DNA from: Hyphomicrobiales bacterium
Lineage (GTDB): Bacteria; Pseudomonadota; Alphaproteobacteria; Rhizobiales; Methyloligellaceae
Length of the DNA: 64,000 bases
Assembly (NCBI GenBank): GCA_021775555.1
Contig: JAJFHP010000057.1
Coordinates: 62,001 to 126,000 of the forward strand
Direction of reading: 5' to 3'
Shown here one piece after another: positions 16,847-25,294 of the stretch. Under the pieces are notes generated by a model. It was not told where the DNA came from, did not search any database, and saw only the letters and a list, made by a program, of their open reading frames with translations. The number at the start of each line of letters is the position of its first letter. Position 1 is the first letter of the stretch. The translations under genes were made by a program, and so were the position numbers.

Positions 16847-19027
16847 GTGGGTACGATAAAGAATAAGACTGCAGAAGATGCCAGACGAACTTGGTTCGAT
16901 CTCCAAACCACTCGTGGTTGGATTGAAACGGTTGGCGCAGCTGTTGGTGTTATTGGCGCAGTCGTCACTATTTATTTTCAGCTCTTCCCGATGAAGCCGA
17001 CTCTAACCACTGATCCCAAAACGAAGATCGCTATCCCTGGCACGGTTACCCAGACAGGCACTGGCAACGTCATCGGCAGCGGCAATACTGTCACGATCAC
17101 TAATATCAGCTACCCCATTGAGCAATTTAAAGAGCAACAGAAGAAGCGGGAAGCTGAGTTACTGGCGGAATTCGCGCTCACATTTACCAGGAAAACAGCC
17201 GAAGGCCGCACAGCGCTTGAGCAGGAACTGAAGACAGTCCGGAGCAAGCTTGCAGACGTTGAGAAAAGTCACAAAGATCGTATCGCCGAGCTGAAACGTA
17301 TCGCAGGCGAACTGGAGACGTTCCGCAAGGACGTCCCGAGCGAAAAACTCAAGCAAGCACTTGAGGCTCTCGCGAAAGGGGATACAGGCGGTGCCGATGG
17401 TATCTTAGCTGAAGTTGAGGCGATGGCTCAACGCCCCATTGAGACCGCCGCTCGTGCCGCCTATGAGCGCGGCCGGATCGCTTATGACGAAGTGCGCTGG
17501 CAGGAAGCGCGGGAACATTTCCAGCGAGCGGACCGGCTCGCGCCTGATCATGAGGATCATGCCTATTGGGCGGCGCAGCTTGCCGAACTTCTTGGAGACT
17601 ATGTGAGTGCGGAGAGGCGCTACGAAGTGATCCTTGCACAAGTGCGCAGCGCAAAGGGAGAAGACGCTCCTGAAACAGCCGCCGCCATGAACAACCTAGC
17701 CGGGCTCTATCAGGTCCAGGGGCGCTACCCGGAGGCCGAGCCGTTCTACAAAAAGGCGCTTGCGATAAGCGAAAAGGCGTTGCCGGCCGGGCATCCAAAC
17801 ATCGCGTCGGGTTATAACAACCTCGCCATACTCTATATAAAACAAGGGAACTACCAGGAGGCCGAGCCGCTCTTCAAAAAGTCGATCGCGATAGACGAGA
17901 AGGCGTTGCCGGCCGGGCATCCCACCCTCGCGAACCGGTACAACAACCTAGCCGGGCTCTATCAGGTCCAGGGGCGCTACCCGGAGGCCGAGCCTCTCTT
18001 CAAAAAAGCCATCGAGATACACGAAAAGGTCCTGCCTGCCGGGCATCCTGACCTTGCGATTGATTACAACAACCTCGCCACGCTCTATATGTATCAAGAG
18101 CGCTACATTGAGGCCGAGCCGCTCTTCAAAAAGGCGATTGAGATAAAAGAAAAGGTTTTGCCGGCCGGGCATCCCAATCTCGCGATCGGTTACAACAACC
18201 TCGCCGGACTCTATTTCACACAAGGGCAATACCTGGAGGCCGAGCAGCTCTACAAAAAGGCGCTTGCGATAAACGAAAAGGCGCTGCCGGCCGGGTATCC
18301 AAACCTCGCGTCGGGTTACGACAACCTCGCCACGCTCTATGTAAAACAAGGGCGCTACATTGAGGCTGAGCCGCTCTTCAAAAAGGCCATCGAGATACAC
18401 GAAAAGGTCCTGCCTGCCGGGCATCCCACACTTGTGACCGAGTATAACAACCTCGCCGAGTTCTATAAGGCACGGCGGCGCTACCCGGAGGCCGAGCCGC
18501 TCTACAAAAAAGCCATCGAGATACACGAAAAGGTCCTGCCTGCCGGGCATCCTGACCTTGCGATTGATTACAACAATCTCGCCACGCTCTATGTGAAACA
18601 AGGGCGCTACATTGAGGCGGAGCCGTTCTTCAAGAAGGCCATCGAGATATACGAAAAGGCCCTGCCAGCCGGGCATCTCACCCTTGCGGCCGAGTATAAC
18701 AACCTCGCCGGGGTCTATCGGGGCCAGAAGCGCTACGGGGAGGCCGAGCGGCTCTACAAGAAAGTACTTGCGAGAGACGAGAAGGCGCTGCCAGCGGGTC
18801 ATCCCGTCCTTGCGAGCGATTACAATAATCTCGCCGCACTCTTTGTGTCACAAGGACGCACCCAGGAGGCGGAGACGCTTTACAAGCAGGCGCTTGATAT
18901 CGTGTCGGCCGGTATAGGCAAACAACATCCCGCCACGCGGATTGTAGCGGGCAACCTTGCAAAATTGCTGGACCAGCTCGGTCGTAATCCTGAAGCGGAC
19001 ACGCTGCGCAAGGACTATGGACTTTAG
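16847..19027 (+). CDS. Membrane-anchored TPR protein 2 with shared PGTVTQTG motif
   Basis: This 726-residue paralogue of the protein at 14050 has the same layout. A short N-terminus with FDLQTTRGWIETVG is followed by one transmembrane helix (about 28-47). The motif PGTVTQTGTGNVIGSGN lies at about 64-80, and a charged coiled coil runs over about 90-170. Ten 42-residue TPR units and a capping half-repeat ending in KDYGL complete it. It has twice as many TPR units as its partner, and two of them (near 18007 and 18511) are almost identical at DNA level. It starts at a GTG behind CTGAGG. It probably acts with the hydrolase encoded 92 nt upstream. Length variation in the repeat region suggests that it is the variable recognition part. 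Confidence 0.9.
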   Translation: MGTIKNKTAEDARRTWFDLQTTRGWIETVGAAVGVIGAVVTIYFQLFPMKPTLTTDPKTKIAIPGTVTQTGTGNVIGSGNTVTITNISYPIEQFKEQQKKREAELLAEFALTFTRKTAEGRTALEQELKTVRSKLADVEKSHKDRIAELKRIAGELETFRKDVPSEKLKQALEALAKGDTGGADGILAEVEAMAQRPIETAARAAYERGRIAYDEVRWQEAREHFQRADRLAPDHEDHAYWAAQLAELLGDYVSAERRYEVILAQVRSAKGEDAPETAAAMNNLAGLYQVQGRYPEAEPFYKKALAISEKALPAGHPNIASGYNNLAILYIKQGNYQEAEPLFKKSIAIDEKALPAGHPTLANRYNNLAGLYQVQGRYPEAEPLFKKAIEIHEKVLPAGHPDLAIDYNNLATLYMYQERYIEAEPLFKKAIEIKEKVLPAGHPNLAIGYNNLAGLYFTQGQYLEAEQLYKKALAINEKALPAGYPNLASGYDNLATLYVKQGRYIEAEPLFKKAIEIHEKVLPAGHPTLVTEYNNLAEFYKARRRYPEAEPLYKKAIEIHEKVLPAGHPDLAIDYNNLATLYVKQGRYIEAEPFFKKAIEIYEKALPAGHLTLAAEYNNLAGVYRGQKRYGEAERLYKKVLARDEKALPAGHPVLASDYNNLAALFVSQGRTQEAETLYKQALDIVSAGIGKQHPATRIVAGNLAKLLDQLGRNPEADTLRKDYGL

Positions 19028-19276
19028 AGCGCGATGCGATCCTCTGAGAATACCATATAGATATGCGTTCGCCCCCCAAGGGGTTCGAGCATGTCGCAGG
19101 AGAGATATTTGGTGGGATGGACCTGACGGTAATTTTTATATTAGTCAGGAAGTTTTGCTCCAGGTCGTGAACGGTCTATCGATGTGCAGCCGTGCAACTT
19201 CCGCTTACCGCCCTCAAGCGGTCGTAACGCCGGATTGCTGGTGTCTGGTGACAATTAGAACCCAGTTCCCATTTTC
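19028..19276. other. Element-end non-coding segment
   Basis: The first 35 bases resemble the gap after TPR protein 1 (CTTTAGAGCG, then ACCATAT where the hydrolase start would be), so a further hydrolase copy may have been lost. Reading leftward from the repeat on the minus strand, 21 codons including a stop continue in frame with the serine recombinase if the element ends are joined. No other gene is seen. Confidence 0.5.
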
Positions 19277-19301
19277 ATCCTCCCCGGCGCGCCACTCCTG
19301 A
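19277..19301. repeat. Attachment-site direct repeat, right copy (25 bp)
   Basis: This copy is identical to 9626-9650. It holds only the extreme tRNA 3' end (T-stem part, acceptor strand, CCA) and 7 nt more. I take it as the right boundary of the serine-recombinase element. From 19302 to 19464 no gene is evident. Confidence 0.8.
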
Positions 19302-19464
19302 TCAAATGTGGTTACCGCCATCTTGTTTGAAGGATAAGGTTCAGCCACAGCTTGCAGTAAGACATGTTTGGCTCAGTGGCTCCGCTGAACTTCCAGCATC
19401 TTCTCCCCACCTACCTGGCCAGCAATCCTGCAGATATTCTCATAGACCGGCCTTCGCAAGGCTC

Positions 19465-20121
19465 TCATGTCCCGCTGTCCATTCCTTCCGCCGAAACTCC
19501 TGCAGTGCCCATATGGCGACGCTCATTGAGCGATTGCTGGATAATCTGGGACGCGGACCACAAAAACAGGCCTGCCATGATGGCGGCGACAATCAGGTCT
19601 GGCCATGCTGTGTTGCTCATCCAAACACCCGCCGCAGCCAGCATAACAGCCACGTTGCCGAGGGCATCGTTACGGCTGCACAGCCAGACAGAGCGCACAT
19701 TTGCATCGCCGTCCCTGTAACGTAAAAGCAGTAGAACACTGGCGATATTGGCAGTGAGTGCCAAAAAGCCGACGATCCCCATAACCTCGGCGCGTGGCAC
19801 GCCAAGGACGATGATCTGGTAGGCGGTGGTGCCGAAAACCCATAGCCCCATCGCTCCAAGACTCAAACCCTTGAAAAGTGCCGCCGTCGACCGGATGCGC
19901 AATGGCATGCCGATGACGAATAGGCTGATCGCATAGGTGGCCGTATCCCCGAAGAAATCCAGAGCATCTGCCTGAAGGGCTTGCGAACCGGCAAGCGCCC
20001 CTGCCGTCATTTCAACAACAAACATGATGCCATTGATGAAAATGACAGCCCACAAAGCGCGCTTGAAACCACTGGACACACCATCGAACTTTGGCTCGTT
20101 ATGGCAACATTGAATTCCCAT
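19465..20121 (-). CDS. CDF-type heavy-metal cation efflux protein (short)
   Basis: This 218-residue protein has about six hydrophobic helices. It carries the CDF metal-site pattern as DALDFFGD in helix 2 and CSRNDALGN in helix 5. It begins with a short Cys/His stretch (CCHNEP) and lacks the usual C-terminal cytoplasmic domain. It should export a divalent metal such as Zn or Cd across the inner membrane in exchange for protons. It is divergent from a MerR regulator with three conserved cysteines, and its promoter has the 19-bp spacer that MerR proteins act on. The specific metal is not decided by sequence. It is the first likely host gene right of the mobile element, although it could be a separate passenger. 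Confidence 0.87.
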   Translation of the reverse strand: MGIQCCHNEPKFDGVSSGFKRALWAVIFINGIMFVVEMTAGALAGSQALQADALDFFGDTATYAISLFVIGMPLRIRSTAALFKGLSLGAMGLWVFGTTAYQIIVLGVPRAEVMGIVGFLALTANIASVLLLLRYRDGDANVRSVWLCSRNDALGNVAVMLAAAGVWMSNTAWPDLIVAAIMAGLFLWSASQIIQQSLNERRHMGTAGVSAEGMDSGT

Positions 20122-20160
20122 TTATCTCCTCACCATTGTTAGGTGGCTCAAAGTTGTGCA

Positions 20161-20191
20161 AACCTAATTGCTACAGTCACTGTAGGTTCAA
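20161..20191 (-). promoter_or_regulatory. MerR-type promoter/operator of the efflux gene
   Basis: On the minus strand TTGAAC (20191-20186) and TAGGTT (20166-20161) are separated by 19 nt. The spacer holds the dyad CTACAGTGACTGTAG. The over-long spacer with a central dyad is the hallmark of promoters untwisted by MerR-family activators. Confidence 0.75.
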
Positions 20192-20202
20192 GGGAAAAGA
20201 GC

Positions 20203-20628
20203 ATGACAGAGTTGGTGCCAATCGGGCTGGCGGCTAAGGCGGCGGGCTGCAAGGTGCAAACCGTGCGTTATTACGAGCAGATCGGTATCCTGCCGGAACC
20301 CGTACGCACGCAAGGCAACCAGCGTTTGTACAGCGAGACCGATCTGCAACGCCTGACCTTTATCCGGCATGCGCGCGAATTGGGGTTTCCACTCCCTGCC
20401 ATCAGAGATCTTCTGAGCCTGGCAGACGACCCAAAACAATCCTGCGAGGCTGCGGACGCCATAGCTCATGAGCAATTGGAGCAGGTCGTGAGACGGATAA
20501 CGCACTTGCAAGCTCTCAAGCAGGAGCTGGAGCATATGATCACACGATGCAGTGGTGGCAGTATTGCGGACTGTAGAGTGATAGAGGTCCTGGGGGATCA
20601 TTCGGAATGCATTTCAGGGCGCCACTGA
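20203..20628 (+). CDS. MerR-family metal-responsive regulator (CadR/PbrR/ZntR-like)
   Basis: The product is 141 residues. The winged-helix DNA-binding domain includes AAGCKVQTVRYYEQIGIL, and a long dimerisation helix follows. Cysteines at about 81, 116 and 124 (SCEAAD, TRCSGG, ADCRVIEVL) match the three-Cys pattern of Cd/Pb/Zn sensors. I start at the ATG at 20203 behind AGGGAAAAG. An upstream GTG would place the operator inside the coding region and is unlikely. It is divergent from the CDF gene and should activate it on metal binding at the shared operator. Confidence 0.92.
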   Translation: MTELVPIGLAAKAAGCKVQTVRYYEQIGILPEPVRTQGNQRLYSETDLQRLTFIRHARELGFPLPAIRDLLSLADDPKQSCEAADAIAHEQLEQVVRRITHLQALKQELEHMITRCSGGSIADCRVIEVLGDHSECISGRH

Positions 20629-20929
20629 ATTGCCAGGGGCCAAAACCCATCTTTGACGATTTGTGGAATTCTGCAGCTTGTCAGTGACCCTCTTGCCGGG
20701 TTGATCTGTCAGTTGAAATGGGCAGCAATCGGCAGCTTAGCCTTGAATTTCATCATCAGACCGATGTCTCCGCCACTGCACGAAAGCGCACTGAAGGCTA
20801 CCAGGTCTCCGAAGACGAAGGACATAAGGACCAATCCGATTGTGAGCTTTGATGGTTGGTATTGCCAGCGGCCACAAAATGAGATGGCTGGTACATCTCT
20901 CACGGAATGAAATTTCAAAATTTTGTCCT
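20629..20929. other. Intergenic gap between MerR and DsbA-like genes
   Basis: This 301-base gap has no convincing gene. A 74-codon minus-strand frame begins at a GTG overlapping the DsbA-like stop (20933 to 20709), with no recognisable domain. I leave it uncalled. Confidence 0.4.
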
Positions 20930-21631
20930 TCACTCACCTAGGGCTTTGCGCGCCGTTTTAACTTCACTATGCACCAGGTCAGCGAGTTGCTGGGGGCCAA
21001 AAGAAGGAAGCGGCTTGCGATTGACGAAGAACGTCGGCGTTAGTCTCACACCAATCGTCTTCACATCCGCCATATCCTGATTGAGTGTTGCAGTAATACC
21101 AGGCAACAGCATGTCTTTGCGAGCTCGGGTGACGTCAAGACCAGCCGCGCCCGCTGCCTCCCATGCCTTGCTTAAGTCGGGATTACCATGTGCCGCCCAA
21201 ACTGGCTGGGCCTCCAGCAATGCCTCAAGCACCGGTTTGAATACACCCTGGAGCCGCGCAGTCTCGAGTATGCGCACTGCTTCATCCGATCCTTTGTGAA
21301 ATGCCGCATATCGCATCACCAGTCGCACAGAGCCAGAATATGCGCTCATGATTTGCTTCACATATGGATGTATCGCGCGGCAGGCTTCGCAGGCGGGGTC
21401 GAAAAACTCAACAATTGTCACAGGCGCGTCCTTCGACCCGATCACGGGTGAATAGAGGCGAATAAACTTGTCTCCAGCTGCTTGGTCGTTAGCTGTTTTC
21501 GCACTCTGCGCTGTTTTGAGTACGGGCACTTTCGTGTTCACCGCAGTGTCGCGGTCATACAGGAAAGTGGCCAAACCGAAAGTTGCGAGCGCAATGATGG
21601 CGGTAGCCGCAACAAGGATTCGTCTGTTCAT
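20930..21631 (-). CDS. DsbA-family periplasmic thiol-disulfide oxidoreductase
   Basis: The product is about 233 residues. An N-terminal hydrophobic anchor or signal (ILVAATAIIALATFGLATF) is followed by a thioredoxin fold. The active site is CEAC in FFDPACEACRA and the cis-Pro loop is in LTPTFFVN. It resembles BdbD and other DsbA-like proteins with a membrane-near N-terminus. I chose the ATG at 21631, which overlaps the DsbB-like stop by 4 nt and has AAGGAG 6 nt upstream. With the preceding gene it probably makes a disulfide-forming pair. No nearby client is certain, although several cysteine-containing exported proteins are encoded further right. Confidence 0.9.
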   Translation of the reverse strand: MNRRILVAATAIIALATFGLATFLYDRDTAVNTKVPVLKTAQSAKTANDQAAGDKFIRLYSPVIGSKDAPVTIVEFFDPACEACRAIHPYVKQIMSAYSGSVRLVMRYAAFHKGSDEAVRILETARLQGVFKPVLEALLEAQPVWAAHGNPDLSKAWEAAGAAGLDVTRARKDMLLPGITATLNQDMADVKTIGVRLTPTFFVNRKPLPSFGPQQLADLVHSEVKTARKALGE

Positions 21632-22068
21632 ACTGGACTCCTTTTCCAAACGAACAACAACAAGATGATGATTCCACTGAAGGCAATGAGGGAGAGAAGC
21701 GGGATTGGCACGGCCCCAAAAATGGTCATATCCGCACTAGTGCATGATGGCCCTGCACCGCAAGGTTCAATTGGGCGTGGGATGATCCCAAAGTATAGCG
21801 ATGAATGATAAGCGGCAATTACCCATCCCAAACCGCTAAGCGGTAACCCATAACGCCAAACACCGTCATCCGCTCTATAGCTGGCGACTGCGAGAATAAA
21901 CGCCAGAGGAAACATGAGGATGCGTTGATACCAGCACAGGGTACAGGGCGACTGACCCATCACCTCTCCAATATAGAGTGCCCCAAGAGTTGAGACTACA
22001 GAAAGGACCCAGGCTAGAAACAGCAAAAGCCAAACGCCCTTGTTATGATTTTCAGTCGCTGATGCCAT
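21628..22068 (-). CDS. DsbB/BdbC-like disulfide bond formation protein
   Basis: The product is about 146 residues with four membrane helices. The first periplasmic loop has CTLCWYQR, the redox CxxC that passes electrons to quinone. The second loop has CGAGPSC, the second cysteine pair. It should reoxidise the DsbA-like partner whose start overlaps its stop. The start is uncertain: the ATG at 22068 gives a normal N-terminus but a weak ribosome site, and a GTG at 22128 would add 20 residues. Confidence 0.88.
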   Translation of the reverse strand: MASATENHNKGVWLLLFLAWVLSVVSTLGALYIGEVMGQSPCTLCWYQRILMFPLAFILAVASYRADDGVWRYGLPLSGLGWVIAAYHSSLYFGIIPRPIEPCGAGPSCTSADMTIFGAVPIPLLSLIAFSGIIILLLFVWKRSPV

Positions 22069-22481
22069 CAAATTGAAACTTCGTGTGGTGTCGAAAATGT
22101 AATGTGATGAGGTAGGACCTACAGCCACTAGAGCTACAAGAGAAATTTATAAGATTCTGGGCCTCCACCATCAGGAGAGAAAAGAAAGCGTCCGGGGTAT
22201 GAGAGAGGTATTCCGCTGTAAGCTGATTTAGCTGAAATAGTTAATCTGCTTCAGGTCAGGGAAATGTCCGCTTATGACTCAAAGCGGGCATGCTCATACG
22301 AAAATGTCATGCGCAAACATTGATCCTGAAAAGATATCTGGTCGCTCATCAGCCGATGGCACAAACTCCTAAGATTCACCATTAATTCTTCCGTGGGCAG
22401 ATCATCACGAGAATTTTATGTATCCAATCACCTGAGGGGCTGACTGCTCGAAGTCCCGAATATAAGGGCGAGGAGGTACGA
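22069..22481. other. Intergenic gap with a short dispersed-repeat copy
   Basis: The gap lies between divergent transcription units. It holds a short copy of the dispersed repeat at about 22262-22292 (ATGTCCGCTTATGACTC facing AAAGCGGGCAT). AGGAGG at 22471-22476 is the ribosome site of the peroxidase gene. No other gene is seen. Confidence 0.5.
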
Positions 22482-25280
22482 ATGGCGATCACCGATGGTT
22501 TGCAAAATCTTGAGCGGCGAAACTCCGACGGTAAGGGAAATAACCTGCTGGACCCGGAGCTGGGCAGTTCCGGCACACGCTTCTCGCGCCTTGCGGATCC
22601 CGCCTATGCCGATGGCATTGGTGCCGTAGAAGACCGTGGTAACGCGCGTTCGATCTCCAATTCGATCAACGACCAGGATGGTGTGATTGCCAGTTCCCAC
22701 AGCGCTTCTGATCTGCTCACTTATTTCGGCCAGTTCATCGATCACGATATTGATCTCACACCGACCGGTAAAACCGAGCAGCTTAAAATAGACATTCCGG
22801 CAGGCGATACCACATTCACGCCTGGCAGCCAGCTTTCACTCGACCGCTCGACCTTTGCTGATGGAACGGGCGTTACCGGTGTGCCGCGAGAACAGGTCAA
22901 CAAGATCACCAGTTTCGCCGATGCAAGTAATGTCTACGGCTCAAATGCAGAGATCACCCAGCTGTTGCGCGCTGATAAAGGCGCCAGCGCTTATATGCTT
23001 ACAAACGCAGACGGGAATGCGCCAACAATGGGTCAGTTGCGCGCACTTTATCCGACACTGGATGCAGACCATCCCGATCTTATCGCTGGCGCGCCCACCA
23101 ACAATGCCTATGTGGGCGGAGATATACGCATCAATGAGAATATTGCACTGACGTCGATGCATTCCGTATGGATTGGTGAACATAACAAACAGGTGGACAC
23201 GCTCAGGGACGCACATCCCGGTTGGTCAGAGAACCAGTTGTTTGACGCCGCCCGGGTTGTTGTTGAGGCGCAATACCAGAATGTGATTTTCAACGAGTAT
23301 CTTCCCTTCCTCCTGGGTGAGGAAAACATCCCCGAATATACGGGCTACAAATCAGACATCGATCCCTCGATTTCGACTGAGTTCGCATCTGCCGCCTACC
23401 GGCTCGGTCACAGCCAGTTGAGCTCGGTCATGCACCGCACCAACGAGGATGGCAGTACCGTTGCAGATGGAAATATTGGTTTGTTCGAAGCCTTCTTCTC
23501 ACCTTCCGAGCTGGACAATGGAGGTGGCGTAGATGCGCTGATGCGCGGTCTGGCTTCAGGTTCTGGTCAGGAGATTGACCAGAATATTGTCGATGATGTG
23601 CGCAACCTGCTGTTCGCCAATACCGGCGAAGGGACAGACCTTGCATCGCTCAATATCATGCGCGGACGTGATCACGGTATTCCTACATTGAACGAAATGC
23701 GCGTTGAGTTGGGTCTCACGCCTTATGCTGACTTCTCGGATTTGACCAAGGACGCGACACTTCAAGCGCAATTCACAAGTGTCTACACCTCAATTGACCA
23801 GGTCGATTTGTGGGTTGGTGGTCTGGCTGAGGAAAAAGCATCCGGTTCACAGCTGGGCACAACATTCCACACGATCGTGCTCGACCAGTTCATGCGGCTG
23901 CGTGATGGCGACCGTTTCTATTTCGAAGAGCGCCTGAAGGACTTCCCCGAACTGCTTGCAGAGGTCAAGGCGACAAGTCTTTCCGATGTCCTTCAGCGTA
24001 ATACGGGCATCGACTATCTTCAGGATGATGTTTTTGTCGCCCACAACCGCATCGGTGGCAGCGAGAACCATGATTATCTTGAAGGCACTGATCAGCATGA
24101 CCTGATTATCGGCTTCGATGGCCATGACAATCTTGTTGGGCTCAAGGGGGATGATGACCTCTATGGCGGCGCCGGACATGACTATCTGCGTGGCTTCGAG
24201 GGCAGGGATGTTCTCGTCGGCGAAGCTGGCAATGACGCACTCGACGGCGGTAGCGGAAACGACAAGCTTTCCGGTGGTGCCGGCTATGACTGGCTCTATG
24301 GCGGTAAAGATGATGATCTTCTTGATGGCGGCACGCAGCATGACAGATTGCTGGGCGGGTCAGGAAATGACGCCTTGTTTGGCGATTCCAAAGGGACAAT
24401 CGGCGGCAATAGCGTTACTGCATTCGATGTCCTGGAAGGACATTCCGGCAACGACATCCTAGTTGGTGATGCCGCAAAGCTGGAAGGCGATGCCAAAGCC
24501 AGCAGTGACTATCTCGATGGCGGAAAAGGTGACGACATTCTCTATGGCGATGCCATAAAGCTTGCCGGGAACGCCGCGGGTGGAAACGACAATCTCCAAG
24601 GTGGCAGTGGGAATGACACGCTCTATGGCGATGCTCAAACCGCTGACGCCACAACGAGTGGCGGTCATGACTATCTGGTCGCTGGAAGCGGTAACGACAC
24701 GCTCGTTGGCGGTGGCGGAAATGATGCCCTGCTTGGCGACGGTGGCAATGATATCCTGATCGGCGATGCCGCAAAGCTCGAAGGCGCCTCCAAAGGCGGA
24801 GAGGACTATCTCGAGGGCGGGCATGATGATGACATTCTCTATGGCGATGCCATAGAACTCGCCGGGAACGCCGCAGGCGGTGACGATAACCTGCAGGGTG
24901 GCAGAGGCAATGACACCCTGTATGGAGATTCAAAAACCGCCGAGACCACGACAATTGGCGGTGACGACTATCTTGTCGGCGGCAGCGGAAACGACAAGCT
25001 GATTGGTGGCGGCGGCAACGATTTCATGGTTGGCGGGTACGGCAACGATGTGTTCGCATTTGCTTCTGATTCAGGTGAGGATGTGATTTGGGATTTCAGC
25101 CAGGTCACCGGCAATGATGATGCCCTGGATGTTTCAGGCTACGGCTTCACGGCGATCACGGACTTCTCAATCTTTGATGTCTATGAAGGGTCCGTCGTCG
25201 AATTCAATACGAGCGACCACGTCGTGCTTGTCGGTGTGGATGCCGGAACCCTGTCGGATGAAGACTTCCTGTTCGCTTAA
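22482..25280 (+). CDS. Secreted animal-type heme peroxidase with RTX repeats
   Basis: This 932-residue protein joins two parts. Residues about 5-520 are an animal-type heme peroxidase domain. It shows the distal His region FGQFIDHDIDLTPTG, the Arg-rich ANVYGSN/MRGRDHG area, and WIGEHNK with the proximal-side EHN. Residues about 525-860 hold many GGxGNDxLxG calcium-binding repeats with AKLEG/AIKLAG spacers. The C-terminal 70 residues (DVIWDFSQ to DEDFLFA) look like a Type I secretion signal. No Sec signal is present, as expected. The convergent HlyD/ABC pair is the likely exporter. It may oxidise halides or organics outside the cell, but the substrate is not shown. Some authors link such RTX peroxidases to biofilm or bromide/iodide chemistry. 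Confidence 0.92.
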   Translation: MAITDGLQNLERRNSDGKGNNLLDPELGSSGTRFSRLADPAYADGIGAVEDRGNARSISNSINDQDGVIASSHSASDLLTYFGQFIDHDIDLTPTGKTEQLKIDIPAGDTTFTPGSQLSLDRSTFADGTGVTGVPREQVNKITSFADASNVYGSNAEITQLLRADKGASAYMLTNADGNAPTMGQLRALYPTLDADHPDLIAGAPTNNAYVGGDIRINENIALTSMHSVWIGEHNKQVDTLRDAHPGWSENQLFDAARVVVEAQYQNVIFNEYLPFLLGEENIPEYTGYKSDIDPSISTEFASAAYRLGHSQLSSVMHRTNEDGSTVADGNIGLFEAFFSPSELDNGGGVDALMRGLASGSGQEIDQNIVDDVRNLLFANTGEGTDLASLNIMRGRDHGIPTLNEMRVELGLTPYADFSDLTKDATLQAQFTSVYTSIDQVDLWVGGLAEEKASGSQLGTTFHTIVLDQFMRLRDGDRFYFEERLKDFPELLAEVKATSLSDVLQRNTGIDYLQDDVFVAHNRIGGSENHDYLEGTDQHDLIIGFDGHDNLVGLKGDDDLYGGAGHDYLRGFEGRDVLVGEAGNDALDGGSGNDKLSGGAGYDWLYGGKDDDLLDGGTQHDRLLGGSGNDALFGDSKGTIGGNSVTAFDVLEGHSGNDILVGDAAKLEGDAKASSDYLDGGKGDDILYGDAIKLAGNAAGGNDNLQGGSGNDTLYGDAQTADATTSGGHDYLVAGSGNDTLVGGGGNDALLGDGGNDILIGDAAKLEGASKGGEDYLEGGHDDDILYGDAIELAGNAAGGDDNLQGGRGNDTLYGDSKTAETTTIGGDDYLVGGSGNDKLIGGGGNDFMVGGYGNDVFAFASDSGEDVIWDFSQVTGNDDALDVSGYGFTAITDFSIFDVYEGSVVEFNTSDHVVLVGVDAGTLSDEDFLFA
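24447..25040 (+). repeat. Two-unit ~297-nt repeat inside the RTX region
   Basis: The stretch from GNDILVGDAAKLEG (starting 24447) to about 24743 is repeated from 24744 as GNDILIGDAAKLEG, a 99-residue offset. Each unit holds a DILYGDAI(K/E)LAGNAAGG block and a GNDTLYGD block. It reflects an internal duplication larger than the basic nonapeptide. Confidence 0.75.
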
Positions 25281-25294
25281 TAGCGAAAAAAAAT

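Noticed and set aside
17948-18802. A long minus-strand open frame (284 codons) opposite the second TPR gene, with regular repeats.
   Set aside because: It mirrors the 42-residue TPR repeat on the other strand; composition and position are explained by the real gene.
20709-20933. 74-codon minus-strand frame whose GTG overlaps the DsbA-like stop.
   Set aside because: The overlap is suggestive, but there is no ribosome site or domain and the hydrophobic stretch is weak.
24415-24954. His/Arg-rich minus-strand frame in the RTX region.
   Set aside because: Antisense of the glycine/aspartate repeats, not a protein-like composition.
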